A stretch of DNA of 21,672 nt from Proteobacteria bacterium UBA1847 (GCA_002338605.1 DDIP01000381.1:1-21672); one strand, 5' to 3'. Counted from the stretch's first letter, positions 1-7,379 are shown. Notes: generated by a model not told the origin, from the letters alone. Translations and numbers: made by a program.

Positions 1-801
1 CGCGTCAATATACGGCAGCATTTTCTCAACAACGTGGCGCCGCTCCGGAAGCGCCAACTGAGGATTCAGGTAGCGCTCAAGTTCCGTGAGGAAATACGGC
101 TGCTGGTAAGCCTGGCGACCAACCATCGCACCGTCCACGCGCGTAAGAACATTGTCAATCTGCTCAATATTACTGAGGCCACCATTGATGACGATGTCGA
201 GTTCAGGGAAATCCTGCTTCAGGCGGTAGACGCGATCGTAATTCAGAGGTGGAACACTGCGGTTTTCTTTCGGGCTCAGGCCGTCGAGGATCGCGATGCG
301 CGCGTGCACGATGAATCGCTGACAACCGGCATCGACCAGTCGCTCAACGAAAGCGGCGAGGAACTCGTAATTGTCCTTGTCGTCGATCCCGATTCGCGTC
401 TTTACCGTAACAGGCACATCGGTCTCGGCAACCATCGCCCGGTAGCAATCGGCAACGATATCTGGCTGTGCCATCAGGCAGGCACCAAACTGGCCGCTTT
501 GCACCTTGTCGCTCGGGCAGCCGACATTGATGTTGATTTCGTCGTAACCGTAAGCAACCGCCTTTCGCGTCGCACTCGCCATCAACGCCGGGTCACTGCC
601 ACCGAGCTGCAATGCAATCGGATGTTCGGATGCGTCAAAACGCAGGAATCGATCCGTATCACCGTGATGGACAGCGGCAGCCGTGACCATTTCCGTATAG
701 AGAGAGATCGACGGGCTTAGATGCCGCATGAAGTAACGGCAGTGTCGGTCCGTCCAGTCCATCATGGGTGCAACCGAGATTTTTGACATACGGCTCATCA
801 T
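1..801 (-). CDS. dusA: tRNA-dihydrouridine synthase DusA (partial, C-terminus off the left edge)
   Basis: FMN-dependent enzyme that reduces uridine in the D-loop of tRNA (U20/U20a for the DusA class) in the cytoplasm. The minus-strand translation begins MMSRMSKISVAPMMDWTDRH. It carries the DusA signature APMMDWTDRHCRYFMR, the block INVGCPSDKVQSGQFGACLM with the catalytic Cys at about residue 95, then VKTRIGIDD and the FMN-binding segment INGGLSNIEQ. The frame stays open to base 1, giving 267 codons. The family is about 330 aa, so roughly the last 60 residues are missing. Starts at 801, 798 and 789 are in frame and none has a strong Shine-Dalgarno; the choice does not affect the call. It is divergent from the tetR gene across an AT-rich gap. 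Identification is secure. Confidence 0.95.
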   Translation of the reverse strand, partial: MMSRMSKISVAPMMDWTDRHCRYFMRHLSPSISLYTEMVTAAAVHHGDTDRFLRFDASEHPIALQLGGSDPALMASATRKAVAYGYDEININVGCPSDKVQSGQFGACLMAQPDIVADCYRAMVAETDVPVTVKTRIGIDDKDNYEFLAAFVERLVDAGCQRFIVHARIAILDGLSPKENRSVPPLNYDRVYRLKQDFPELDIVINGGLSNIEQIDNVLTRVDGAMVGRQAYQQPYFLTELERYLNPQLALPERRHVVEKMLPYIDA

Positions 802-926
802 TGAATGCGGTGTTACTTCCGGGTGTTTTCGGACCGACAGTGTAAACGGCATCGATTTCGCCGTCCTGCCGAATCCTGTGCATTCAATATTCAAATACTT
901 TATAGATTATATTTATATTTAACTAT

Positions 927-954
927 TTGTTATTTCTTTATATTTTTATATTAT
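927..954 (+). promoter_or_regulatory. Candidate sigma70-type promoter for the tetR-cysC-sat operon
   Basis: TTGTTA at 927-932 and TATTAT at 949-954 are separated by 16 bases, which predicts a transcription start near 961. In such AT-rich DNA chance matches are common, so this is only the best-looking pair. Its position just upstream of the inverted repeat at 964-981 fits a repressible promoter. Confidence 0.4.
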
Positions 955-963
955 TGCCTATTT

Positions 964-981
964 TTCTATAGTTCTATAGAA
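964..981. promoter_or_regulatory. Perfect inverted repeat, candidate TetR operator
   Basis: TTCTATAG (964-971) and CTATAGAA (974-981) are exact reverse complements separated by TT. The repeat ends 9 bases before the tetR start codon and lies just downstream of the candidate promoter. TetR-family dimers usually bind palindromes of about 14-20 bp next to their own gene, so autorepression through this site is a reasonable inference. The symmetry itself is seen directly. Confidence 0.6.
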
Positions 982-990
982 TATCTCCGC

Positions 991-1611
991 ATGCAAAAAG
1001 CGAACCCGGAAAAGTACACACGGCAACGGCAGGCGGCCATTCGCGCCGCGGCCGCGGTGTTTGCCGAAAAAGGCTTTCACGGAGCGTGCACCAAGGACAT
1101 CGCTGAGCGCATGGGTATCAAGCAAGGCAGCCTGTACTACTACTTCGATTCGAAAGAAGAAGCGCTGGGCGAGGTTTGCCTGTTCGGCATTCGCGACTAT
1201 GTCGAACACATGGATGGCATTGCGAGCAGCGGGCAAAGCTTCGAGGCAAAACTTACGGCGACAGTGACGTCGCACCTCAGCAGCTACCGTGAGCGAAATG
1301 AGGCATTAAAAGTCTATAACGACGAGCGTTTGTATCTCCCGGAGGCACGTCGCCGGCGACTGAAAAAGCTCGGCAGTCGCTATCGCCAGCAACTGGAGAA
1401 TATTTTTGACGATGCGAAGAAGTCCGGCACCGTTCGCGACACTATCGACAGCCGTTTTGCGGCCCAGGCTGTCATTGGAATGTGCAACGCCTGGGGCGAC
1501 CTGATCGTTCGTGACCCGGATCTCGACTTGTTCAAGGTCATACAGAATTGTACCGACCTCCTGATTAACGGTTTTACTGACACGAAGAACACTGAATCTC
1601 AAAGGAACTGA
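991..1611 (+). CDS. TetR/AcrR-family transcriptional regulator
   Basis: The protein has 206 aa. Its N-terminal TetR DNA-binding domain (about residues 8-55) includes AAAAVFAEKGFHGACTKDIA and MGIKQGSLYYYFDSKEEAL, the standard helix-turn-helix and YYYF..KEEL signature. The remaining ~150 residues are a helical ligand/dimer domain that I cannot assign to an effector. The reading frame is open upstream to 805, but that part translates AT-rich DNA into low-complexity sequence, so I chose ATG 991 (MQKANPEKYTRQ), which puts the HTH at its usual distance from the N-terminus. No clear Shine-Dalgarno precedes it. Its stop is one base before the cysC GTG, so it is first gene of the sulfate-activation operon and probably controls it. 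The ligand is unknown. Confidence 0.9.
   Translation: MQKANPEKYTRQRQAAIRAAAAVFAEKGFHGACTKDIAERMGIKQGSLYYYFDSKEEALGEVCLFGIRDYVEHMDGIASSGQSFEAKLTATVTSHLSSYRERNEALKVYNDERLYLPEARRRRLKKLGSRYRQQLENIFDDAKKSGTVRDTIDSRFAAQAVIGMCNAWGDLIVRDPDLDLFKVIQNCTDLLINGFTDTKNTESQRN
1601..1607 (+). promoter_or_regulatory. Ribosome binding site that fixes the cysC GTG start
   Basis: AAAGGAA lies inside the last codons of tetR and ends five bases before GTG 1613. It supports a GTG start for cysC and translation coupled to tetR. Confidence 0.65.
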
Positions 1612-1612
1612 A

Positions 1613-2275
1613 GTGACCAAGCAAAAAGCAACCAATGTGACGTGGCACGACGGCGAAATCTCGCGTGAGGACCGCTACAGCATTCTTCACCAGCGCGGCG
1701 CGACCATCTGGTTTACCGGACTTTCGGGAAGCGGAAAAAGTACGATCGCCGTTGCGCTCGAACAGGCGCTTTACAAGATCGGCAAGCTGTCCTACCGACT
1801 CGATGGCGATAACGTTCGACTTGGCATTAACAAGAACCTCGGCTTCTCAGAGGAAGATCGCAAGGAAAACATTCGCCGTATTGGCGAAGTCGCAAAGCTG
1901 TTTGGCGATGCCGGAGTTATTTCGCTGTCGAGCTTCATCAGTCCGTACAAAGACGATCGGGACGAAGTTCGCGAGCTGCATGAAAAAGCCGGGCTCAACT
2001 TCATTGAAGTGTTTGTTGATTGTTCCCTGGCCGAAGCGGAGAAGCGCGATCCGAAGGGACTGTACAAGAAGGCGCGCGCGGGCGAAATCAAGAACTTCAC
2101 CGGTATTGACGACCCGTACCAGGCACCCGTCAATCCTGAAATCCATCTGAAGACGGATGTCATGACGGTCGAAGAGGAAGTCAAAATTATTCTTGACCAC
2201 CTGCACACGAACGGATTGATTCTGCAGCCGCAATTCACCCGTGCTGACGAAATTACACAATCAGCTGCGCTGTAG
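1613..2275 (+). CDS. cysC: Adenylylsulfate (APS) kinase
   Basis: Phosphorylates APS with ATP to give PAPS, the second step of sulfate activation, in the cytosol. The protein has 220 aa, a typical single-domain CysC length with a slightly long tail. Visible motifs are the P-loop GLSGSGKST (36-44), DGDNVRLG (64-71), the SFISPY block (107-112) with the Ser that is phosphorylated in the family, DPKGLYKKARAGEIKNFTG and DDPYQAP. The GTG start is set by AAAGGAA five bases upstream. The stop codon TAG (2273-2275) overlaps the Shine-Dalgarno of sat, so the two are cotranslated neighbours making consecutive enzymes. No sulfate reductase or CysDN is in view, so whether the PAPS goes to assimilation or to sulfotransferases cannot be read here. 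Confidence 0.96.
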   Translation: MTKQKATNVTWHDGEISREDRYSILHQRGATIWFTGLSGSGKSTIAVALEQALYKIGKLSYRLDGDNVRLGINKNLGFSEEDRKENIRRIGEVAKLFGDAGVISLSSFISPYKDDRDEVRELHEKAGLNFIEVFVDCSLAEAEKRDPKGLYKKARAGEIKNFTGIDDPYQAPVNPEIHLKTDVMTVEEEVKIILDHLHTNGLILQPQFTRADEITQSAAL

Positions 2276-2284
2276 GAGAGAAAT

Positions 2285-3484
2285 ATGATCAAGCCTCATG
2301 GGGCGGATTCCCTGAACCCGCTGTTGGTAACCGATCCTGCCGAGCACAAGCGCCTGGTCGCGGAAGCCGCCACCCTGCCCTCTGTGCTGCTGTCTTCAGC
2401 CGCGGCTGCAAATGCCGTTATGCTGGGCGGCGGCTACTTTACGCCGCTGACAGGCTACATGAATGTTGCCGATGCGCTGAGCGTTGCAGAACAAATGCGG
2501 ACGACCGACGGCTTGTTCTGGCCGGTTCCGATCCTTAACCTGATTGACGACCCGTCAGGTATTGCCAGCGGTTCCCGTATCGCGCTGCGCGATCCGAACG
2601 TGAGCGGCGAACCGATTATTGCCATCATGGACGTTGCGGCCATCGAAACACTGTCTTTTGATCAAAAAGCGCGAATCACGCAGCAGGTTTTTGGCACGCT
2701 TGACGCAGCCCATCCGGGTGTCGCCGTGTTCCAGGCGCAGGGCAATCATTGCGTCTCCGGCGCTATCCAGGTTATTAACCTGAGCTACTTCGAAACGGAA
2801 TTTCCTGGCACGTTCCAGACGGCGGTGCAGATTCGTGAGGACATCGCGGCACGTGGTTGGGAAAAAGTCGTTGCATTCCAGACACGAAACCCGATGCACC
2901 TTGCACACGAGGAACTCTGCCGGATGGCGATGGAAAGGCTGGACGCCGATGGCATCGTGATCCACATGCTGCTCGGCAAGCTTAAGGCTGGCGATATTCC
3001 GGCGGATGTGCGGGACGCCTGTATTCGGAAAATGGTGGACGTGTATTTCCCGGCGAACAGTGTGCTGGTTTCAGGTTACGGTTTCGACATGCTCTATGCC
3101 GGTCCACGTGAGGCAGTGCTGCATGCTGTGTTTCGACAGAACATGGGTGCTACGCACCTGATCGTCGGACGCGATCATGCGGGCGTCGGCGACTACTATG
3201 GCCCCTTTGATGCGCAGGCGATCTTTGACGAAGTACCGGAGGGTTCCCTGGAAATCGAGATCTTCAGTGCTGATCATACAGCCTGGTCCAAAAAGCTGAA
3301 CAAGGTTGTGATGATGCGGGAAGCACCTGATCACACGCCTGAAGACTACGTCTTTCTGTCCGGCACCAGGGTTCGCGAGATGCTCGGCGCTGGTATCGCA
3401 CCGCCGCCCGAATTCTCCCGTCCCGAGGTTGCGCAAATCCTGATGGATCATTACCGGGCGGAAGCAGGCAGCCTGTCGGCATAA
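2285..3484 (+). CDS. sat: ATP sulfurylase (sulfate adenylyltransferase), homo-oligomeric Sat type
   Basis: Converts sulfate and ATP to APS and pyrophosphate, the substrate step for CysC. The protein has 399 aa, the normal length for bacterial Sat without an APS-kinase domain. It has an N-terminal PUA-like region (LGGGYFTPLTGYM), the nucleotide-binding motif QTRNPMHLAHEE at 199-210 (QxRNPxHxxHE), and the downstream GRDHAGVGDYYGPFDAQ block. It is unrelated to the CysD/CysN heterodimer. A strong Shine-Dalgarno AGGAG (2274-2278) sits six bases before ATG and overlaps the cysC stop. The order cysC-sat is thus a compact PAPS-forming unit behind a TetR regulator. Confidence 0.96.
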   Translation: MIKPHGADSLNPLLVTDPAEHKRLVAEAATLPSVLLSSAAAANAVMLGGGYFTPLTGYMNVADALSVAEQMRTTDGLFWPVPILNLIDDPSGIASGSRIALRDPNVSGEPIIAIMDVAAIETLSFDQKARITQQVFGTLDAAHPGVAVFQAQGNHCVSGAIQVINLSYFETEFPGTFQTAVQIREDIAARGWEKVVAFQTRNPMHLAHEELCRMAMERLDADGIVIHMLLGKLKAGDIPADVRDACIRKMVDVYFPANSVLVSGYGFDMLYAGPREAVLHAVFRQNMGATHLIVGRDHAGVGDYYGPFDAQAIFDEVPEGSLEIEIFSADHTAWSKKLNKVVMMREAPDHTPEDYVFLSGTRVREMLGAGIAPPPEFSRPEVAQILMDHYRAEAGSLSA

Positions 3485-3520
3485 GAAACTTGTTGGCCGC
3501 AGGAGGGTCCTAGCCAGTAC

Positions 3521-4456
3521 ATGATTCCCGGATCCCTGCTTTTCATATCGATGCTCGCCGCTTCAGGCGGCGACGTCATCCATGCCCAACAGGAGGTTGC
3601 GGGGGCCACACTCACAATTGAAATTCGGCAGCCAGTCGATGATGAGAAGGCCGAAAAACTTATCGAATGGCTCTGCGATACCGCGCGGCTTGTCAACCAG
3701 GCCTACGGTCGTTTCCCGAATCCAGCACCGCGCATCGTCGTGATTCCGTCGGCACGCAACAGTCGAGATGGTGACAAGGCCGTGATTTTCGGTCGTGTTA
3801 CGAGGCGAGGACAGGAAACGGTCGAATTGTTTATCAACGCCGATCGCCCGATCGATGAATTCTACAGTGACTGGACCGCGACGCACGAATTCAGCCACCT
3901 GATGCTGCCACTATTGTCACAGCGTTATCGCTGGATCTCCGAAGGCTTCGCCAGTTACTACCAAAACATCCTGATGTCACGATCCGGGCGCTACACACCG
4001 GAGCTTGCCTGGCAGCACATCGGCGACGGCTTCGGCCGCGGCGAAGCATCGCGGCCCGAACTGACCCTTAACGAGGCAGCGACGAGCGGTATTCGCGACG
4101 CGCGAATGAAGATCTACTGGAGCGGTGCCGCGATCGCCCTGCTCGCCGATATCCAATTGCGGCAACGATCCGAGGGCAGGCAATCGCTCGACAGCGTCCT
4201 CGGACAACTGCAGCAATGTTGCCTGCCGTCGTCCCGGCGTTGGTCCGGCGTTCGTCTCTTTGAAAAACTCGACTCGTTTCTGGACAAGCCGGTCTTTATG
4301 CCCTTGTACCGGCAGTTCGCCGATACGCGGGGCTTTCCGGACATGCAACCCGTGTTACAAAGTCTCGGCATTCGACTCGGATCAATAGAGGCTGCGCTCG
4401 ACAATCAACAGCCTTTGTCTTCGATTCGTCGCGCAATCGACCACTCGATCGAATAA
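3521..4456 (+). CDS. Secreted zinc metallopeptidase of the MA/gluzincin type, function unknown
   Basis: The protein has 311 aa. The N-terminus MIPGSLLFISMLAASGG followed by HAQQ looks like a short signal sequence with little positive charge, so export is likely but not certain. Zinc-site residues are H122-E123-F-S-H126 (THEFSH) and, 15 residues on, E141 in WISEGFASYY. This spacing and the W-x-x-EG-x-A block resemble Peptidase_MA-like proteins more than M1 aminopeptidases, where the gap is longer. The C-terminal half has a pair of Cys (CCLPS) and helical segments. The start is ATG 3521; an AGGAGG sits upstream at 3501-3506, farther away than usual (14 bases), and an in-frame stop at 3482 rules out a much earlier start. 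It follows sat by 36 bases on the same strand. Substrate and link to sulfate activation are unknown. Confidence 0.8.
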   Translation: MIPGSLLFISMLAASGGDVIHAQQEVAGATLTIEIRQPVDDEKAEKLIEWLCDTARLVNQAYGRFPNPAPRIVVIPSARNSRDGDKAVIFGRVTRRGQETVELFINADRPIDEFYSDWTATHEFSHLMLPLLSQRYRWISEGFASYYQNILMSRSGRYTPELAWQHIGDGFGRGEASRPELTLNEAATSGIRDARMKIYWSGAAIALLADIQLRQRSEGRQSLDSVLGQLQQCCLPSSRRWSGVRLFEKLDSFLDKPVFMPLYRQFADTRGFPDMQPVLQSLGIRLGSIEAALDNQQPLSSIRRAIDHSIE

Positions 4457-4471
4457 AGCGCGCAAGCAGGG

Positions 4472-4921
4472 CTAATCCCGTTTCCAGACTTCCACAGTCT
4501 CGCCTGTTGCCTCTTCGACAATAATCTCACCAATCTTGCAGGGCGCCTGGCCTCCTGTATCGTCGCAGGACCTCAGGTTCTCGAGTCGCTGCCGGTGACT
4601 CTCGCTAATCGCTGCCCTACGGGACGCTACGTCGGCAGGCACACGCCAGCCCGCGGAGTTTTCCAGCGCCGCGTTAATCTCATCGCGGCTCTGGTAAGCT
4701 TTCGTCTCAACGGCTGATGGCGCGCAGCCTGATTTTTGCCGATTGACGATGATCTGCTCGTTGTCATCTTTCATCGCGATCAGCTGCTGCAGTGCGTACT
4801 CACAATCCGCGCGACTGACAAACTGCAGTTCAAATTGTTGTTCCTGGCAAACCGTCTTGCCGACCGGCGCGACACATTCCGCCAGGGTCAGAATAAAAAT
4901 TTGTATCCATGCTGTTTCCAT
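4472..4921 (-). CDS. Hypothetical small protein with six cysteines
   Basis: I do not recognise this 149-aa protein. It starts METAWIQIFILTLAECVAPVG, a moderately hydrophobic segment that could be a weak signal sequence. Six Cys (about 16, 25, 40, 66, 119 and 128) suggest an exported protein with disulfide bonds. The rest is polar and probably helical, with a Glu-rich end (IGEIIVEEATGETVEVWKRD). A GTG at 4924 is also possible, but GGAG is better spaced (seven bases) from ATG 4921. The gene begins 15 bases after the stop of the FadB-like gene on the same strand, so it is likely cotranscribed. It ends 15 bases from the convergent peptidase stop with no obvious terminator hairpin between them. 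Confidence 0.65.
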   Translation of the reverse strand: METAWIQIFILTLAECVAPVGKTVCQEQQFELQFVSRADCEYALQQLIAMKDDNEQIIVNRQKSGCAPSAVETKAYQSRDEINAALENSAGWRVPADVASRRAAISESHRQRLENLRSCDDTGGQAPCKIGEIIVEEATGETVEVWKRD

Positions 4922-4936
4922 CACATTTCTCCAAAT

Positions 4937-6922
4937 TTAGTTTGCTGCGGGTTTCTGCTTATCCCTGTTGTCCGCGTAGAACATCGGCCCGCCACGGGAC
5001 ACCGGAAATCCGTAGCCATATACGTATACGACATCAATATCGCTCGAGCGTTGCGCAATTCCCTCGTCAAGAATCTTGCGCCCTTCGTCGACCAGGGCCG
5101 AGATCAGGCGGTCGACGATTTCCTCGTCCGTAATTGAGCGCCGCTCAACGCCGAGATTTTCGGCTGCAATTTCAATCAGTCCGTCGACGGCAGGGTCCGG
5201 AATAGCGCGTCGATTCTCATCGTAGGCGTAAAACCCGGCGCCCGATTTCTGACCCATGCGGCCCAGCTCGACGAGCAGGTCCGGGATGCGATAAGTCTTC
5301 GGGTCGCCCTTTTCCTCGTCCGACAGCGCCTGGCGGGCCTTGTAGCCCACGTCGAGCCCGGCCAGGTCAAACACACGCAAGGGCCCCATCGCCATACCCC
5401 AGGATTCCATCGCGTTGTCAATCTGCTCGGGAGACGCTCCCTCCAGCAGCAATAACTGTGCCGTGTCGCCATACGGCCCCAACATTCGATTGCCAATAAA
5501 GCCATAACAGACACCGGAAACCACCGGAATCTTGCCGATCTTCTTTGCCAGCCCCATCACCGTCGCGAGAACGTCGTCGGCAGTTTTTGCGCCTCTCACG
5601 ACTTCCAGCAGCTTCATGATGTGGGCAGGGCTGAAAAAATGCATACCGATCACGTCTTGCGGTCGACTCGTCGCAGCCGCGATCAGGTCGACATCCTGGT
5701 ACGAGGTGTTGGTCGCAAGAATTGCGCCGGACTTGCAAACGTCGTCAAGCTTTCTGAAGATCGTCTTCTTCAGTTCCGGGTCTTCGAATACAGCCTCGAT
5801 AACAAGGTCGACCTCGGCCAGCGACGCGTAGTCCGTCGAACCTCTTATTCGCGCGCGGCACGCGCCTGCATCGCTTTCACTGAGTTTTCCGCGCTTGACG
5901 CTGCCGGCGTAGTTGCGCTCGACGATCGCAAGACCGCGCTTGAGCGCCTCATCGTCGATTTCAACCAGGGTCACGGTGAAGCCGGCGTTGGCAAAACTCA
6001 TGGCGATGCCACCGCCCATTGTGCCGCCGCCGATTATGCCGACTGTGGCGATCGGTCTTTGCGGCGTATCCTTCGGAAGCCCTTCGACTTTCGCTGCGTT
6101 TCGCTCGGCGAAAAAGATGTGGCGCATGGCCGCCGACTGTGGGCTTTCCATGCACTTCATGAACAACTCGCGCTCTTTTGCCATACCCTTCTTGAACGAC
6201 TTTGTCGCGCCGATCTCGACGCAAGTCACGATATGCCCTGGCGCGATCTGCCCGCGGGCGCGTTTGGCAAGCTCCGAGCGCCAGGCATCAAAGATACCGG
6301 GGTCAAACTCCGGCACCGGCTGCTCGCTGCTGCGGCGAACCGGTGCGTCGCTCGCAACGAGCTCACGAGCCCAGGCAAGGGCGCCTTCTCGCAAGTCACC
6401 GTCGATAATCCTGTCGATCAGACCTATCGCCCGACCCTCCTCCGCGCCAATCGGCGCGCCACTGGTGATGAGGTCGAGAGCGGCCTGTACACCTGCCAGC
6501 CTCGGCGTTCGCTGGGTACCACCAGCGCCCGGCAGCAGGCCCAATTTAACTTCCGGCAGACCGATTTTCGCCGTGGCCAGCGCGCAGCGGTAATGGGCGG
6601 ACAGCGCCGTCTCGAACCCGCCGCCAAGCGCTGTACCATGGATTGCGGCAATCACAATCTTCTCCGAGGCTTCGATGACAGCCAGCAGCTCCGGCAACCA
6701 TGGACTCTTGAGTGGCTTGCCGAACTCGGTGATATCAGCGCCGGCAATGAATGTACGGCCAGCGCACAGAATGATCAGCGCTTCGGACGCATCGATTTGT
6801 GCTGCGGTTACCGCATCCAGCAATCCCTGGCGGACCGGCTGCGACAGCGCATTGACCGGCGGGTTATCGACCGTGATTACGCCTATGTTGCCTTCGAGTT
6901 GGTAGCTCACAGGTGATGACAT
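4937..6922 (-). CDS. Bifunctional enoyl-CoA hydratase / 3-hydroxyacyl-CoA dehydrogenase (FadB/FadJ-like)
   Basis: Carries out two beta-oxidation steps on acyl-CoA: hydration of the 2-enoyl-CoA and NAD-dependent oxidation of the 3-hydroxyacyl-CoA. The protein has 661 aa, shorter than E. coli FadB (about 730). The crotonase domain (1-190) has IAGADITEFG, GTALGGGFETALS and LPEVKLGLLPGAGG, with both catalytic Glu (E104, E124). A linker leads to the NAD-binding domain (292-470) with GIIGGGTMGGGIA and the catalytic His in GMHFFSPAHIMKLLE (H428). Two C-terminal 3HCDH segments follow, ending in YGYGFPVSRGGPMFYAD. AAGGA lies six bases before ATG 6922. It is divergent from the HTH regulator with only 42 bases between start codons. 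No thiolase (fadA) is adjacent, unlike the classical fadBA operon, so the exact substrate is open. Confidence 0.93.
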   Translation of the reverse strand: MSSPVSYQLEGNIGVITVDNPPVNALSQPVRQGLLDAVTAAQIDASEALIILCAGRTFIAGADITEFGKPLKSPWLPELLAVIEASEKIVIAAIHGTALGGGFETALSAHYRCALATAKIGLPEVKLGLLPGAGGTQRTPRLAGVQAALDLITSGAPIGAEEGRAIGLIDRIIDGDLREGALAWARELVASDAPVRRSSEQPVPEFDPGIFDAWRSELAKRARGQIAPGHIVTCVEIGATKSFKKGMAKERELFMKCMESPQSAAMRHIFFAERNAAKVEGLPKDTPQRPIATVGIIGGGTMGGGIAMSFANAGFTVTLVEIDDEALKRGLAIVERNYAGSVKRGKLSESDAGACRARIRGSTDYASLAEVDLVIEAVFEDPELKKTIFRKLDDVCKSGAILATNTSYQDVDLIAAATSRPQDVIGMHFFSPAHIMKLLEVVRGAKTADDVLATVMGLAKKIGKIPVVSGVCYGFIGNRMLGPYGDTAQLLLLEGASPEQIDNAMESWGMAMGPLRVFDLAGLDVGYKARQALSDEEKGDPKTYRIPDLLVELGRMGQKSGAGFYAYDENRRAIPDPAVDGLIEIAAENLGVERRSITDEEIVDRLISALVDEGRKILDEGIAQRSSDIDVVYVYGYGFPVSRGGPMFYADNRDKQKPAAN

Positions 6923-6952
6923 CTTGATTCCTTATTTCAACTTTACGTGGGG

Positions 6953-6958
6953 TATAAT
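6953..6958 (+). promoter_or_regulatory. Consensus -10 box positioned for a leaderless message
   Basis: A perfect TATAAT is followed by six bases and then ATG 6965, so the predicted transcription start coincides with the A of that start codon. I see no good -35 element 16-18 bases upstream, and no TG extension. Confidence 0.45.
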
Positions 6959-6964
6959 GTGCGG

Positions 6965-7345
6965 ATGTACCGGCAACTCACAGAACAGGCTGAGCGATAT
7001 ATTAAGTCGCTTTACAGTCAGGACGATATCGCAGGCGAGCTAAAACGCAAGCTCGCCGACCTGATGGCACGTGGTGAAGCGAATGCTGACGCGGCCTGTC
7101 GGGCGCTGAAACTCAGTCGCCGTACGTTGCAACGACGGCTGAAAGCCGAAAAAACCAGCTTCCAGAAAGTGTTACAGGAGGTTCGCGAGGTCCTCGCGGT
7201 CAATTATCTCGGCGATACACGACTGAAATCGCTGGAGATCGCAATGCTGCTCGGCTACTCCAACATCAGCACATTCACGACCGCGTTCAAGTCGTGGTAC
7301 AAAATCCCGCCGGCGGAGTACCGGCAAAAAATTCTCGGCGTATAA
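6965..7345 (+). CDS. HTH-only AraC-family transcriptional regulator
   Basis: The protein has 126 aa and is almost only an AraC-type DNA-binding domain. A short helical lead (1-35) is followed by the first HTH (ADAACRALKLSRRTLQRRLK) and the second HTH with the family signature (LEIAMLLGYSNISTFTTAFKSWYKIPPAEYR). Typical AraC/OruR-type proteins are 250-340 aa with an N-terminal sensing domain. That domain is absent here and there is no room for it, because the FadB-like gene starts 42 bases away. An in-frame GTG at 6947 would add six residues, but it overlaps the -10 box, so ATG 6965 is preferred. It is divergent from the FadB-like gene and just upstream of the aldehyde dehydrogenase; control of either is inferred. 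It could be a reduced regulator or a remnant. Confidence 0.85.
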   Translation: MYRQLTEQAERYIKSLYSQDDIAGELKRKLADLMARGEANADAACRALKLSRRTLQRRLKAEKTSFQKVLQEVREVLAVNYLGDTRLKSLEIAMLLGYSNISTFTTAFKSWYKIPPAEYRQKILGV

Positions 7346-7363
7346 CGCCACCTGACGCTCGCT

Positions 7364-7379
7364 TTTCGGCAAGCCGAAA
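7364..7379. promoter_or_regulatory. Inverted repeat upstream of the aldehyde dehydrogenase gene
   Basis: TTTCGGC (7364-7370) and GCCGAAA (7373-7379) are perfect reverse complements separated by AA. There is no following T-run, so a factor-independent terminator for the HTH gene is unlikely. A TATTAT at 7394-7399 could be a -10 box for the aldehyde dehydrogenase gene, which would place the repeat over its -35 region, a common operator position. Confidence 0.45.

Larger units (their letters stand above)
893..990. promoter_or_regulatory. AT-rich intergenic island between dusA and tetR
   Basis: From 901 to 980 only about 11 of 80 bases are G or C, against well over half in the flanking genes. 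The stretch holds long T and AT runs of the kind seen in UP elements and in targets of H-NS/MvaT-like proteins. It must contain the promoters of both divergent genes. On the minus strand a perfect TATAAT lies at 911-906, about 105 bases upstream of dusA, but with no good -35 element. The low G+C is seen directly; the regulatory role is inferred. Confidence 0.6.

Noticed and set aside
34..720. Long plus-strand open frame of 228 codons opposite dusA
   Set aside because: The minus strand encodes an unmistakable DusA over the same bases. The plus frame gives no recognisable protein and is an antisense shadow.
805..990. N-terminal extension of the TetR protein
   Set aside because: The frame is open, but it translates the AT-rich promoter island into Tyr/Leu/Phe-rich low-complexity sequence. 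ATG 991 gives a normal TetR N-terminus.
4457..4471. Terminator between the convergent peptidase and six-cysteine genes
   Set aside because: Only 15 bases separate the stop codons and no GC-rich stem with a T-run can be drawn there.
5621..6916. Plus-strand open frame of 431 codons inside the FadB-like gene
   Set aside because: It has no family features and lies antisense to a gene with all its catalytic motifs. Long antisense frames are common in GC-rich coding DNA.
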